A stretch of DNA of 64,000 bases from Deltaproteobacteria bacterium (GCA_016218825.1 JACRCV010000034.1:83497-147496); one strand, 5' to 3'. Positions 35,848 to 45,240 are shown, counted from the first letter of the stretch. The notes: a model not told the origin generated them from the sequence alone. Numbers and translations: made by a program.

Positions 35848-37319
35848 GGCGCGCGGCGTGCGGCTTGACGCTGGCGCTCGTCACCCTGCTCCCGGTGACC
35901 GCGCGGGCCGGCGGCGACTGGCCGATGTTTCGCGCCAACCCCGCCAATCAGGCTTCGGCGGTGCTCGTCGCCGGCGCGAGCCCGGCGGCCCGTGCCTGGA
36001 CCTTCGACGGCGGCGGCAGGGTCTTTGGCTTCGAGCCCGGCATGACGGTGTGGTCGTCGCCGGCGCTCGGGGTCGCCGGCGGCCGCGCGGTGCTCGTCGC
36101 CGGCTCCTACGATCACAACGTCTACGCCGTGGACGCCGCGAGCGGCGAGCGGTTGTGGAGCTACACCACCGGTGACGGGGTCTACTCGGCCCCGGTGCTC
36201 TGGAATGGCCCGGCGGGGCTGGTGGCGTTTGCGGCGTCGAGCGATCGGATGTTGTACGCGCTCGACGCGGCCTCGGGCCGGCGTTTGTGGATCTACGCGG
36301 TCGCCGACTTTCGCCCGACCTTGGGCGGCGCCCGGCTCTCCGCACCTGCGGTCGGCACCGCTCGTGGCCGGGCCGCGGTCTTCTTCGGCCACTGGGTGTG
36401 GGATCGCTCGCTCGCCGGCAATCAACAAGAAGGCGGGGTCACCGCGCTCGACGCCGAGAGCGGCGCGGTGCTCTGGAAGCGGTTGCTCGGCGACAACGAG
36501 CTGACGGCGCCGATCTTCGTCGCGGGCGGCCATGGAGGCCGGGGCGGCACGTTGTATCTCGGCTCGACCGACGGCAGTCTCGCGGCGCTCGACGCCGATC
36601 ACGGCGAGGTCCTCTGGCGGCGCACCGAGCTCGACGCCATCCGCAGCGCGCCGGCGGCCGCGACCGCGATGCGCCCGCTTCGCTTGCTGACCGCCTCCAA
36701 GGCCGGGCTGGTGCGCTGTCTGGACGCCGCGACCGGCGCCGAGGCTTGGCGCTATCAGGTGGGTGACTGGGTCACGGGCTCGCCCGCCGTGCTCCGGGTC
36801 CGCGAGCGCGATCTCGTGGTGCTGGGCTCCTACGATCGCAGCCTCTACGCGCTCGACGTCCTCGACGGCTCGCTGGTGTGGCGCACCTTCACCCGCGGCG
36901 GCATCCACGCGTCGCCGGCGGTGGCGGCCACGGAGCGGGGGCCGGTGGTGCTGACGTCGTCGTGGGACCACCACCTCTACGCCGTCGACGCCAAAGACGG
37001 CGCCATCCTCGGCAAGCGCTACACCGGCCGGCCGCTGTGGGACACGGTCGGCCTCGAGAACAGCAACTGGTCGTCGCCGGTCGCCGCGGTGCTCAACGGC
37101 GTCGGGATGAGCTACGTCGGCTCCTACGACGGCAAGCTCTACGCGTTGCCGCTCGCCGAGCTGCTCGACGGGCGCGGCCATTTCGAGCGCTCGAACCTCG
37201 CGTTCTGGCTGTCGTTCCCGATCTCGCTGTCGCTCGTCACTCTGGTGGCGCTGCTTCTCACCTGGCGCCACCGCCGCCGCGGGCCGCCTACGGCGTCTTC
37301 CGCCGCCGCAGGCGCGTGA
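35844..37319 (+). CDS. PQQ-type beta-propeller, exported and C-terminally anchored
   Basis: 491 residues from a GTG at 35844 overlapping the previous stop. The signal peptide is VRRAACGLTLALVTLLPVTARA. Repeated propeller strands follow (VYAVDAASGERLWSY, LYALDAASGRRLWIY, VTALDAESGAVLWKR, LAALDADHGEVLWRR, LYALDVLDGSLVWRT, LYAVDAKDGAILGKR), giving about seven blades. A single membrane helix near residues 450-470 and a basic tail close the protein. No catalytic Asp or disulfide ring of a quinoprotein dehydrogenase was recognised, so it may be a scaffold or binding propeller rather than an enzyme. The 3' end overlaps the convergent ankyrin gene by 32 bases. Confidence 0.85.
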   Translation: MRRAACGLTLALVTLLPVTARAGGDWPMFRANPANQASAVLVAGASPAARAWTFDGGGRVFGFEPGMTVWSSPALGVAGGRAVLVAGSYDHNVYAVDAASGERLWSYTTGDGVYSAPVLWNGPAGLVAFAASSDRMLYALDAASGRRLWIYAVADFRPTLGGARLSAPAVGTARGRAAVFFGHWVWDRSLAGNQQEGGVTALDAESGAVLWKRLLGDNELTAPIFVAGGHGGRGGTLYLGSTDGSLAALDADHGEVLWRRTELDAIRSAPAAATAMRPLRLLTASKAGLVRCLDAATGAEAWRYQVGDWVTGSPAVLRVRERDLVVLGSYDRSLYALDVLDGSLVWRTFTRGGIHASPAVAATERGPVVLTSSWDHHLYAVDAKDGAILGKRYTGRPLWDTVGLENSNWSSPVAAVLNGVGMSYVGSYDGKLYALPLAELLDGRGHFERSNLAFWLSFPISLSLVTLVALLLTWRHRRRGPPTASSAAAGA

Positions 37320-38388
37320 TCGCCCACAGCGCGATGATGACGAGCGGCGCGGCGAGGTAGGCCAGGTATTGGATCGCGGCGGGTGGCGCGCGCAGGCTGA
37401 CGGTGGCGACTTTGATCTTGCCCTGATCTTCCGGCGTCACCCCGCGGCGGGCGTCGATCGGCAGCTCGAGGTGCGAGACCACCGTGCCGCCGCCGCGCGT
37501 CAAGCGCAGCGTCGCGACGCCGGCGTCACCGCTCTGCGCCGGGTCGCGCGCCAAGGTCAGGACGTAGTCGACGAGCTCGGCCGGATTCAGCACGACCGGT
37601 GGCGCCGGCGCGACCGTCACCGTGGCGAAGTCGGTCTCGGCCTCGAGCCGCAACGCGTCGACGGGGTGTGGGGTCACGTTGCGCACCGCCACCACGAAGG
37701 TGGCGCTCGGCCCGGCGAGCCTGATGAACGGCGCCTGGGGATAGACGACGACGGCCGGCTTCTCGGCGTCCGCGGCCGCGGCCATTTGCACCGGCTGGAT
37801 GCCGTTGTGGGCCGGCGCGAAGGGATCGGCGCCGGCGTCGAGCACCGCCTGCGCCACGCCCTTGGTGTACACCAGGTGCAGCGGCGTCATGCCGCGCTTG
37901 TCGACGACGCCGGGCTTGAGCCCGACCTTGAGCAGCAGCTTGACGACAGCCGGATCGCTCGCCTCATGGAGCGCCGACATCCCGTACATGTTGCGGGCGT
38001 CGAGGTTGGCGCCGCGGCCGAGGAGGAGCTCGACCAGCTCGGCCTCGCCGGCCAGCGCCGCGACCAAGAGCGGCGTCATGTCGTAGTAGGCGCGGGCCTC
38101 GAGGTTGGCGCCACGGTCGACGAGCAGGCGCGCCGCGGCTTTGTGCCCGGAGATCGCGGCCCAATGCAGCGGGGTGCGGTCGAAGCGGTCCCGTGCCTCG
38201 ATGGGAGCCGCCTGCGCGAGGAGCGCCGCGACGGTCGAGGTCGCGCCGTCCTGCGCCGCGAGGTGCAGCAACGTCAGGCCGTCCTCGTCCTTCGCGCTCA
38301 GCTCCTCCTTGGCAAAAGGTGCGCGCTCCAAGCACGATGTGGGTGCCAGTAGGACAAACAGGACCGCTCCGGTCCACGCACGCGTCAC
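37288..38388 (-). CDS. ankyrin-repeat lipoprotein with C-terminal membrane helix
   Basis: 366 residues from a GTG at 38388. It was chosen because it gives a lipoprotein signal (VTRAWTGAVLFVLLAPTSC); the longer frame upstream has no signal. About five ankyrin repeats cover residues 30-185 (GLTLLHLAAQDG, RTPLHWAAISGH, MTPLLVAALAGE, MSALHEASD, MTPLHLVYTKG). A beta-sandwich region follows, and a membrane helix and RLRRRK tail end the protein. A protein with both a lipid anchor and a C-terminal helix is unusual. It overlaps the convergent propeller gene by 32 bases. Confidence 0.8.
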   Translation of the reverse strand: MTRAWTGAVLFVLLAPTSCLERAPFAKEELSAKDEDGLTLLHLAAQDGATSTVAALLAQAAPIEARDRFDRTPLHWAAISGHKAAARLLVDRGANLEARAYYDMTPLLVAALAGEAELVELLLGRGANLDARNMYGMSALHEASDPAVVKLLLKVGLKPGVVDKRGMTPLHLVYTKGVAQAVLDAGADPFAPAHNGIQPVQMAAAADAEKPAVVVYPQAPFIRLAGPSATFVVAVRNVTPHPVDALRLEAETDFATVTVAPAPPVVLNPAELVDYVLTLARDPAQSGDAGVATLRLTRGGGTVVSHLELPIDARRGVTPEDQGKIKVATVSLRAPPAAIQYLAYLAAPLVIIALWAITRLRRRKTP

Positions 38389-38403
38389 GGACCCCTCGTT
38401 TCC

Positions 38404-38433
38404 TTGAGAGCCATCGCGGTCGGAGACTATACT
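38404..38433 (+). promoter_or_regulatory. putative sigma70-type promoter
   Basis: TTGAGA (38404-38409), 18 bases, TATACT (38428-38433), reading toward the PKD surface protein about 100 bases downstream. The -10 overlaps a reversed TATAGT on the other strand (38426-38431), so it may also serve the divergent ankyrin gene. Confidence 0.48.
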
Positions 38434-38530
38434 CACGAGGTTGTACTTTGAAGCGCGTGGCACACGCCGCCGCGGGTTGAAGACCGGGCATGCGCTCGGC
38501 GCGTGCGGCCCATGAGGATGTGAGGGATCC

Positions 38531-41500
38531 ATGGTTCGAATCTCGACGTTGCGTCTGCTCTCGACCGTTCTGGTCGCCGCCGGCGTGCTCACCCCCGGCG
38601 GCGCGAGCGCCCACTGGTGCAACTCCTTGTGGATCTCGCGCTACAACCTGGTGGTGCGCCCGGCGAGCGACACCGTGACGTTGCCCGGCACCCTCGACGT
38701 CTACGTGCAGAACAACATGGGCTACGCGCTCAAAGCGTTCGACCTCTCGGCGACCGCGAGCGGCGCCACGGTCACCAACATCCAGAAGCCGGCGCTGACT
38801 CAGGTGGGCAGCTTCGGATATCTGCTGCCCGGCCAGAAGCTCAAGTACACGCTGACGCTCGGCGGCTCCGGCGCGTTCGACGTCCAGAACATCTCGTTCT
38901 TCGTCGAGAACTTCGGGAACGACCAGAACTGGGGAAACGGCGCCAGCTCTCGCTACGGCGACCTCGATCAAAGCCGCACCCCCGGCTCGCCGCCCGCGAG
39001 CGGCGGCGGCTCGGGGTTCGTGATCAAGAAGAGCACCGGCGGCGTTCCGTCCGGGGGTGGCACGTTCAACCTGCCGACCAGCTACGACGGCCCGGGGAGC
39101 CAGGCGATGTACTTGCGCGCCGCGGCGGCGGCAGACTGGCGAACCGCGGGCGCCGTCGACTCGACCGCGGTGGACAACATGCTGCGGATCTTCTGCACCG
39201 ACACCCTGTTCTCGACCTCGCCGCGGCGCTACTGCAGTCCCACCAATTGCACCGAGGAGTACGGCAGCTACCTGACCGTGGGATATGCCGAGGAGCTGTG
39301 GGCGATCGGCGAGCTGGCGGTCCGCAAGACCGGGTTGAACGGCGATCAAATCGCCGACGCGGTCATTGGCGCCAACTGCGGCGCGACCAAAGACCAGCCG
39401 ATGGAGCCGCGCCTCTTCGACATGCTGGCCTTGGGCTACCTCGGCCGGAGCCAGGGCGCGTGGACGAGCCCGGTGCAGAGCGACGTGCGCGCCAAGCTCG
39501 CCGCGGCGGCGCTGGCCGGCAGCGCCAACGTCAACGTGGCGATGGGGGCGAAGGCGGCGCATTACATCACCGGCGATGCGACCTACGAGACCGACGTCGA
39601 CGGCTGTTTGGCGAGCGGCAGCTACTCGACCGAGACCAAGATCCTGTGCGCCGCGGCGCGCGCCATCGTCCTGGGCGCCGGTGGCACCACCGACGCCGAG
39701 ATGTCGACGTACGTCGTCAACAAGGTCTACTGGACGAGCGAGAGCCCGGGCTTCAAGGCCATCAACGTGCCGACCGCGGGCAACATTGAAGGGCCGCTGA
39801 ATATCACCGGCTTCTACGCCAGCCACGTCCTGGGCCTCGTCGCCTGGGACCGGCGAGGCTACGCGCCGAGCGCCGGCGACTCCGGTTGCGTGTCGTTCTA
39901 CGACGCGACCTGCGTCTCGGACACCGTCAAGCCGCGCGCGCCGGTCGCGGCCTGCGGTGTGGCGCCGTCCTCCACCCCGGAGGCGCCGGTCGTCCGGGTC
40001 TCTTGGCCGAGGGTCGATCGAGACATCAACGACGACCTCGAGACCGTGTTCACCTACACCGTTCACTACGGCACGACGCCCGGTACCTATGCGCACACCA
40101 CCGACGTGACCGATCCCACCGGGGCGCGCCCGTACAACTTCGCCGACCTCGACCAAGCGGCCCTCACCCCGGCGCAGCCCTACTTCTTCGCGGTCACGGC
40201 CGTCGACGGCAACTCAGTGCCACCGGGCCTGGCGAGCGACATGTCTGCCGAGGTCTCCTGCACCCTGCCGGTGGCCAAGCACTTCCCGACCGCGGTGCTC
40301 TCGTGCGGCACCCCGGCGCCGTGCGCGACCCCGGGGAGCTGCACCCCGCCGCAGACCATCACCTGCACTTGCACCGCGAGCACCGACGCCGGCGATGACC
40401 TCGCGGGCGGCAGCTGCGCCTTCATCCTCGACGGCAACACCGACGCCGCCAACGAGGTGCCCTTCGGGACCGGCTCCTGGGAGTTCATCTTCGACCAGGC
40501 CGCCGCGCACTCGATTACCCTCGTGGTCACCGACGCCGCGGGTGACGCGAGCAACAACGTCGCCGAGGTGGTGGTGTACATCGGCAACCCGCCGGTCATC
40601 GCCTCGATTACCGCGACGCCCAACCCGACGCCGCCCAACGTCGACGTCGCTTTCACCGCGGCGGTGAGCAACACCACGAGCCCGACCTACGACTGGAGCT
40701 TCGGTGACGGCACCGCGCACAGCACGACGACCAATCCGACGCATCAGTACAGCACCGCCGGCAGCAAGACCGTGGTGTTGACGCTCACCGACGGGGCGTC
40801 GGGTCTGCCCGCCACCCGCACCGCGACGGTGGTGGTGGTGCAAAACCACGCGCCCGATCTGACGATGGCCTTCGCCAACCCGGTGGTCGTGGCCCCCGGA
40901 GGAACGGTCACGTTCAACGCCGACGGCATCAGCGACCCCGATGTGGGACAGACGCTCACCGTCGACTGGGACTTCGGTGACGGCACGCCGCACGGCTCGA
41001 CGCGGAGCGTGAACCACACCTACGGCGCTGCGATCGCGTCCTACACCGCGGTGCTCACCGTCACCGACGACGGTGTTCCAGCGATGACGGCGACCAAGGA
41101 GCTCACCATCGACGTGACCACCAATCGGGCGCCGAACATCGACGCGGCGCGGGTCGCGCCGGTGAGCGGCGCCGTGCCGCTGCCGGTATCGATGACATGC
41201 GACACCTGTGCCGATCCGGACGGCCAGGCGGTCACCTATACGTGGACCGTGAGCCTCGACAACCAATCGAGCGAGACGGTCACCGGTCAAAACGGCGTCT
41301 ACACCTTCACCCGCGCCGGTACCCACCACATCACCCTGGTGGCGCGCGACAGCGATCCGCTGACGCCGCTGCAGACGACCAAAGCCTTCACCGTCACGGT
41401 GCGGGAGGGTGCCGCGCCCGGCGCTGACGCAGTGCCGCCGGCGATCGTGGCCGGCTGCGCCTGCCGGAGCACGAGCGCTGCCGACGCGCTCGGGCTCGCG

Positions 41501-41548
41501 GCCGCGGCGACCCTGGCGCTCGCTCGGCGGCGCCGACGGCGGTCGTAG
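38531..41548 (+). CDS. PKD-domain surface protein with MYXO-CTERM tag
   Basis: 1005 residues. The signal peptide is LLSTVLVAAGVLTPGGASA. Residues 28-450 contain an N-terminal beta domain and a helical Ala-rich region of unknown family. A fibronectin-III-like domain follows near 480-575. Then come several PKD-type domains (DWSFGDGT, DWDFGDGT and a degenerate YTWTVSLDN) from about residue 590 to 970. The C-terminus is a MYXO-CTERM tag: GCACRS, a hydrophobic Ala/Leu segment and RRRRRRS. It is probably displayed on the outer surface or released after processing. It converges with the synthase operon, with 3 bases between the stops. Confidence 0.83.
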   Translation: MVRISTLRLLSTVLVAAGVLTPGGASAHWCNSLWISRYNLVVRPASDTVTLPGTLDVYVQNNMGYALKAFDLSATASGATVTNIQKPALTQVGSFGYLLPGQKLKYTLTLGGSGAFDVQNISFFVENFGNDQNWGNGASSRYGDLDQSRTPGSPPASGGGSGFVIKKSTGGVPSGGGTFNLPTSYDGPGSQAMYLRAAAAADWRTAGAVDSTAVDNMLRIFCTDTLFSTSPRRYCSPTNCTEEYGSYLTVGYAEELWAIGELAVRKTGLNGDQIADAVIGANCGATKDQPMEPRLFDMLALGYLGRSQGAWTSPVQSDVRAKLAAAALAGSANVNVAMGAKAAHYITGDATYETDVDGCLASGSYSTETKILCAAARAIVLGAGGTTDAEMSTYVVNKVYWTSESPGFKAINVPTAGNIEGPLNITGFYASHVLGLVAWDRRGYAPSAGDSGCVSFYDATCVSDTVKPRAPVAACGVAPSSTPEAPVVRVSWPRVDRDINDDLETVFTYTVHYGTTPGTYAHTTDVTDPTGARPYNFADLDQAALTPAQPYFFAVTAVDGNSVPPGLASDMSAEVSCTLPVAKHFPTAVLSCGTPAPCATPGSCTPPQTITCTCTASTDAGDDLAGGSCAFILDGNTDAANEVPFGTGSWEFIFDQAAAHSITLVVTDAAGDASNNVAEVVVYIGNPPVIASITATPNPTPPNVDVAFTAAVSNTTSPTYDWSFGDGTAHSTTTNPTHQYSTAGSKTVVLTLTDGASGLPATRTATVVVVQNHAPDLTMAFANPVVVAPGGTVTFNADGISDPDVGQTLTVDWDFGDGTPHGSTRSVNHTYGAAIASYTAVLTVTDDGVPAMTATKELTIDVTTNRAPNIDAARVAPVSGAVPLPVSMTCDTCADPDGQAVTYTWTVSLDNQSSETVTGQNGVYTFTRAGTHHITLVARDSDPLTPLQTTKAFTVTVREGAAPGADAVPPAIVAGCACRSTSAADALGLAAAATLALARRRRRRS

Positions 41549-41551
41549 CTC

Positions 41552-42187
41552 TTAAGGCATCTGCGGTTCGGGGACGCCGAGGGGAGCCCGGTCGATCGGC
41601 AAGTCGGGCGACGTCGGAAGGGCGGCGTGCGCGGCCTCGCAGATCTCGCGCTGCAGCCGGCTGTTGATCTTCGCCACCAAGCGGCGGGTATCGGCGCGCG
41701 ACAACCGGTGGGTCGGTGTCGGCGCCAGGTGCGGCTCGAGCGGCGTCTGGATCGACTCGGTGACCAGCATCACGCCGGCACCGCCGATCCCGAGCCCGCC
41801 GAGGGCCACGGCCAGGCTCGCCGCCTCGGGGATGGCGGTGTTCTGGCCGAACAGCACCCAGCCGACGCAGGAGATCGCGGTGCCGACCGCGGCCGAGAGC
41901 ATGCCGATGTAGACCCAGGTGCCGCGGCTCGCCATCTCGACGCGGGTCAGATCGATGGCCTGGTCGTCCTTCGCCAGCCCGGCGACCTGGGCGTCGGAGA
42001 GCGGCACCCCGTCCCAGAGGACCTGCCAGTTGTCGATCGTCGGGATCGCGGGATTCTCGACCCGGTCGATCACCAGCTGCGGCAAATCCATCGCCGCCGG
42101 GCAGGGTCCGCCGGCACCGGCCCGCGCCGTCGCCGGGAGGATCAGCAGGCAGAGGGCGACCATGGTCGGGTGGCGCGCGCGCATCAT
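41552..42187 (-). CDS. exported membrane protein of unknown function
   Basis: 211 residues from the first of two adjacent ATGs at 42187. The signal peptide is MVALCLLILPATARA. A short region with Trp residues (NWQVLWDGVPLSDAQ) precedes two membrane segments (residues about 90-110 and 118-140). The C-terminal 60 residues are helical and charged. No family recognised. It is the last gene of the MarR/ketosynthase/ACP operon, 11 bases after the ACP stop. Confidence 0.68.
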   Translation of the reverse strand: MMRARHPTMVALCLLILPATARAGAGGPCPAAMDLPQLVIDRVENPAIPTIDNWQVLWDGVPLSDAQVAGLAKDDQAIDLTRVEMASRGTWVYIGMLSAAVGTAISCVGWVLFGQNTAIPEAASLAVALGGLGIGGAGVMLVTESIQTPLEPHLAPTPTHRLSRADTRRLVAKINSRLQREICEAAHAALPTSPDLPIDRAPLGVPEPQMP

Positions 42188-42198
42188 CAGCAGACCTC

Positions 42199-42450
42199 TC
42201 ACCCCTTCTTTGCCGATCCGAGCCTTTCGACCAGCCGCACCGCGTCGGCGAGAGAGCGGATGTCGCGCAGCGCGTCCTCGGGCACCTGAAGGTCGAAGCG
42301 CTTCTCCATCTCCAGCACGATCTCCAGCGCCTGCATCGAATCGATCCCGAGGTCGGCGTACAAATCGGCGTCGTCGGTGATGCGCGCCGGGTCGTCGATC
42401 TCGCCGATCTCGGCGATCACCGCCCTGAGCTCGTCGTGCATGCTCGCCAT
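42199..42450 (-). CDS. acyl carrier protein
   Basis: 83 residues. The phosphopantetheine site is LGIDSMQALE with Ser38. Flanking helices are acidic, as in fatty-acid and type II polyketide ACPs. It is separate from any housekeeping fab cluster and lies 9 bases after the fused ketosynthase, which makes it the dedicated carrier for that enzyme. Confidence 0.9.
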   Translation of the reverse strand: MASMHDELRAVIAEIGEIDDPARITDDADLYADLGIDSMQALEIVLEMEKRFDLQVPEDALRDIRSLADAVRLVERLGSAKKG

Positions 42451-42459
42451 GGCTCTCCT

Positions 42460-44775
42460 CTATACCGCGTCTCCGGCGTCGGGCACAGCGGCGAGCACCA
42501 AGGCACTCCCATAACCGAGCGCGGAGCGCGCGGTCACCAGCGCACACGCACCCGGTTGTTTCCGGGTGCGCAGCCAAGCGGCGGCCAGCAAGGTCGCGAG
42601 CGCGCCCGAGACCGCGAGCGTGTCCCCGAGAATATCGGCGCCGATCACTTTCGAATCACGTTCGCCGGGGTCCATTTGCGCCGCCACCGTCAGATCAACC
42701 GCGGCGCATCTGGCGTCCGCGAGCGCCAAGCGGACAGCGTCGCTCTGCGCCGCGACCCCGTCCCGGGCGCGAAACGCCGCGCCGCAGCCCGCGACCCGCG
42801 CCCACGCAGCGGCGCGTTCGGCGCCGAGCACGACCACCGCGGCCCCTTCCGCGAGCGGCGCCCGTCGTGACGGGTAGAGGCGGCGCCGGCCGGCCCACAG
42901 CTCCGGGGTGTGGGCCTCGACGCCGCCGGCGACCGCGGTGTCGATGCGGGCGGCGGCTACCTGGGTCGCGGCGAAAAGGATCGCATCGAGCCCGGCGCAC
43001 TCCCCCGACCCGACGCTGCCGTTGAACCCGGTGATCCCCCGGCGAATCAGCCACCAGGAGGGCGCGCAGTTCGCGGTCGCAAAAGGCACCAGCATCGGGT
43101 TGACCAGGCTCGCGCCGCCCGCCTGGCAGTCCCTGAGGATGGCCATCACCGAGCCGTAGGCCGGGTACGCCGAGCCGATGACCGCGCCGGCCCGGTCGGG
43201 CGCGCAGCTCGGCCAACGAGCGAGATCGTGCTCCAGGGCCGCGGCGAGCAAGATCGCGCCGCGGTCCACGTGGCGCAATCCCTTCTTGCCGAGGAGCGCC
43301 GCCGGCGCGAACGTCGCCAGCCCGCTTGCGTCTTCAACTGATTCCCGCGCGGCCGCGGCGTCCGCGCTCCCCACCCCCACCCCTGAATCCCCGCCCCCGA
43401 GTGGGGCGGGGACGGAGATCGCTGCATCGCGAGAATGGTCCAGACCGGAGAGCGAGGTCAGCGACGTCCTCGCGGCGGCCTGTGCCAGCACCGCGTCGAG
43501 GCCCAAGAGGTCGCCGACGAGCGCCGCGCCGCCGCCGACGTAGACGTGGCGGGTGACGGTCGGGGGAACGGCGCGCCCGGGTCGGGCGACCGCGAGCACG
43601 GCGTTGTTGCCGCCGAAGCCGAAGCCATTCGACAGCGCGACCGCGACCGGTCGGGCTCTGGGGGCGCCACGCAGGGCGTCGAAGGTCACGCTCGGATCCG
43701 GTTGCTCGAGCCCCGCGGTCGGCGGCAACGTACCGCGGCCGAGCGCCAGCACGGTGACCACGGCCTCGAGGGCGCTCGCGGCCGCCATCGTGTGGCCGGT
43801 GGCGCCCTTCGTCGAGCTGACCGGGAGGCTCCTGACGTCGGCACCGAACACCCTCGCCAGCGCCTTGCTCTCGGCTGGGTCGTTCAACGGCGTGCCGGTG
43901 CCGTGGGCGTTGACGTAGTCCACCTCGCGGCTCTTGACGCCGGCCTCGGTGAGGGCGCGCTCGATGGCGAGGGCGGCGCCGCGGCCTTCGGGATCGGGAG
44001 CGACCAGGTTGTAGGCGTCGTTGGCGTAGCCCACCGCCAAGACCTCGGCATAGACCTTCGCGCCGCGCCGCGCCGCGTGGGCCGCGGTCTCGAGGACCAG
44101 GAACGCCGCGCCTTCGCCGAAGAGGATGCCGTCGCGACGGGCGTCGAAGGGCCGGCAGTGGGAGGAGAGCGCTCGGATCTGATGAAACGCGGCGTACGGC
44201 AACGTCGACAGCTCCTCGACCCCGCCGGCGAGCGCGATCTCGGCCGCGCCGTGGCGCAAGCTGTCGAGCGCCGCGCCGATCGCGTAGTTGCCCGCGGCGC
44301 AGGTGGTGGTGAGGCAGCACACCGGTCCGCAAAGGCCCAAGCGCGCCGCGATCTCGGCGACGATGGTGCCTTGGGAGTAGCGGCCGAGCGACAGCGGATC
44401 GGTGGGGTCCAGGTCCTTCCAAGCCACCCCGTCGCGCTCGATCGCCACCGGCGCGCCGATGCTGCAGCCGGCGGCGAGCGGCGTCCGCTCGGGCAGCGCC
44501 GCCGACAAGCCGGCGTCGTCGATCGCGTGCCGGGCGGCGACGATGCCCATCGCCGCGGCCCACGGCAAGTCGCGCTCCTCGACTTCGAGCTCGGCCAGCA
44601 CCGGGGGCCGGACGACGACCGCCGCCGTGTTCTGCCGCAGACCTTCGGCGGTGAAGCGCGCCACCGGGCTCGCGCCGCAACGACCGTCGAGGAGGGCGGC
44701 GAAGAAGCGCTCGAGATCCGAGCCGAGCGCCGAGACCACGCCGAGGCCGGTGACTACGATCCGCTCCGGGGTCAT
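42460..44775 (-). CDS. ketosynthase fused to a chain-length-factor-like ketosynthase
   Basis: 771 residues from the ATG at 44775 (overlapping the MarR stop). Residues 1-410 are a complete FabF-type ketosynthase with Cys159 (TTTCAAGN), His291 (NAHGTGTPLND) and His328 (KGATGHTM). A linker rich in Ser/Gly/Ala follows. Residues about 430-771 are a second, shorter thiolase-fold half (AGAVIGSAYPAYGSV, TANCAPSWWLI) in which the nucleophile position aligns with Glu592 (GSGECAGLDAI) instead of Cys. A catalytic KS paired with a nucleophile-less partner is the arrangement of type II polyketide KS and chain-length factor, here in one chain. The product is not predictable. Confidence 0.85.
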   Translation of the reverse strand: MTPERIVVTGLGVVSALGSDLERFFAALLDGRCGASPVARFTAEGLRQNTAAVVVRPPVLAELEVEERDLPWAAAMGIVAARHAIDDAGLSAALPERTPLAAGCSIGAPVAIERDGVAWKDLDPTDPLSLGRYSQGTIVAEIAARLGLCGPVCCLTTTCAAGNYAIGAALDSLRHGAAEIALAGGVEELSTLPYAAFHQIRALSSHCRPFDARRDGILFGEGAAFLVLETAAHAARRGAKVYAEVLAVGYANDAYNLVAPDPEGRGAALAIERALTEAGVKSREVDYVNAHGTGTPLNDPAESKALARVFGADVRSLPVSSTKGATGHTMAAASALEAVVTVLALGRGTLPPTAGLEQPDPSVTFDALRGAPRARPVAVALSNGFGFGGNNAVLAVARPGRAVPPTVTRHVYVGGGAALVGDLLGLDAVLAQAAARTSLTSLSGLDHSRDAAISVPAPLGGGDSGVGVGSADAAAARESVEDASGLATFAPAALLGKKGLRHVDRGAILLAAALEHDLARWPSCAPDRAGAVIGSAYPAYGSVMAILRDCQAGGASLVNPMLVPFATANCAPSWWLIRRGITGFNGSVGSGECAGLDAILFAATQVAAARIDTAVAGGVEAHTPELWAGRRRLYPSRRAPLAEGAAVVVLGAERAAAWARVAGCGAAFRARDGVAAQSDAVRLALADARCAAVDLTVAAQMDPGERDSKVIGADILGDTLAVSGALATLLAAAWLRTRKQPGACALVTARSALGYGSALVLAAVPDAGDAV

Positions 44776-45218
44776 GAGCCCTCGGGCTCGTCGTCGATCT
44801 TCTCGATGGCGGCGGCGACCCGGTCCAGCGCCACCGCGCGCTCGACCCGATCGGTGGGGTGGAAGCCGCGGAACGCCTGTGCGAAGCGGGCGATGTTGGT
44901 GTCGGAGAGCTTGGCGGCCAGCGCTCGGCCGCTCTCGGAGAGCTCGACGGTCACGGTGCGCTTGTCGTCGGCGCCGGGCACCCGGCGCAGGAAGCCCTTC
45001 TCTTCGAGGAGCGCGAGGTTGCGGGTCATCGTGCTGACCGCGAGGCCCTGCTCGGTCGCGAGGTCCGAGATCCGCGCCGGCGCCTGGGTCGTCTCCAGAC
45101 TCGACAACAGCCGCATCTGCGACACCGAGACCCCGAAGCCGGCCGCGGTCTGGCGCTCCTGTTTCGCCAACGCCGAGGCCAGTCGTTGAATGGACTTCAC
45201 CAGGCGTGCTTCGCTCAT
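44772..45218 (-). CDS. MarR-family transcriptional regulator
   Basis: 148 residues from the ATG at 45218. The winged-helix core is clear: ISDLATEQGLAVSTMTRNLALLEEKGFL, then the wing DDKRTVTVELSESG. MarR proteins are dimeric repressors released by small ligands. It is the first gene of the ketosynthase operon and divergent from the flavoprotein gene, so it probably controls both through the intergenic region 45219-45329. Its stop overlaps the ketosynthase start (ATGA). Confidence 0.88.
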   Translation of the reverse strand: MSEARLVKSIQRLASALAKQERQTAAGFGVSVSQMRLLSSLETTQAPARISDLATEQGLAVSTMTRNLALLEEKGFLRRVPGADDKRTVTVELSESGRALAAKLSDTNIARFAQAFRGFHPTDRVERAVALDRVAAAIEKIDDEPEGS

Positions 45219-45231
45219 GGCCGGGTCGTTC

Positions 45232-45240
45232 AGTATCACA
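45232..45240 (-). promoter_or_regulatory. putative extended -10 element of the MarR operon
   Basis: On the minus strand the sequence reads TGTGATACT, an extended -10 (TGn plus GATACT), 13 bases before the MarR ATG. No clear -35 or palindromic operator was seen. Confidence 0.3.
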
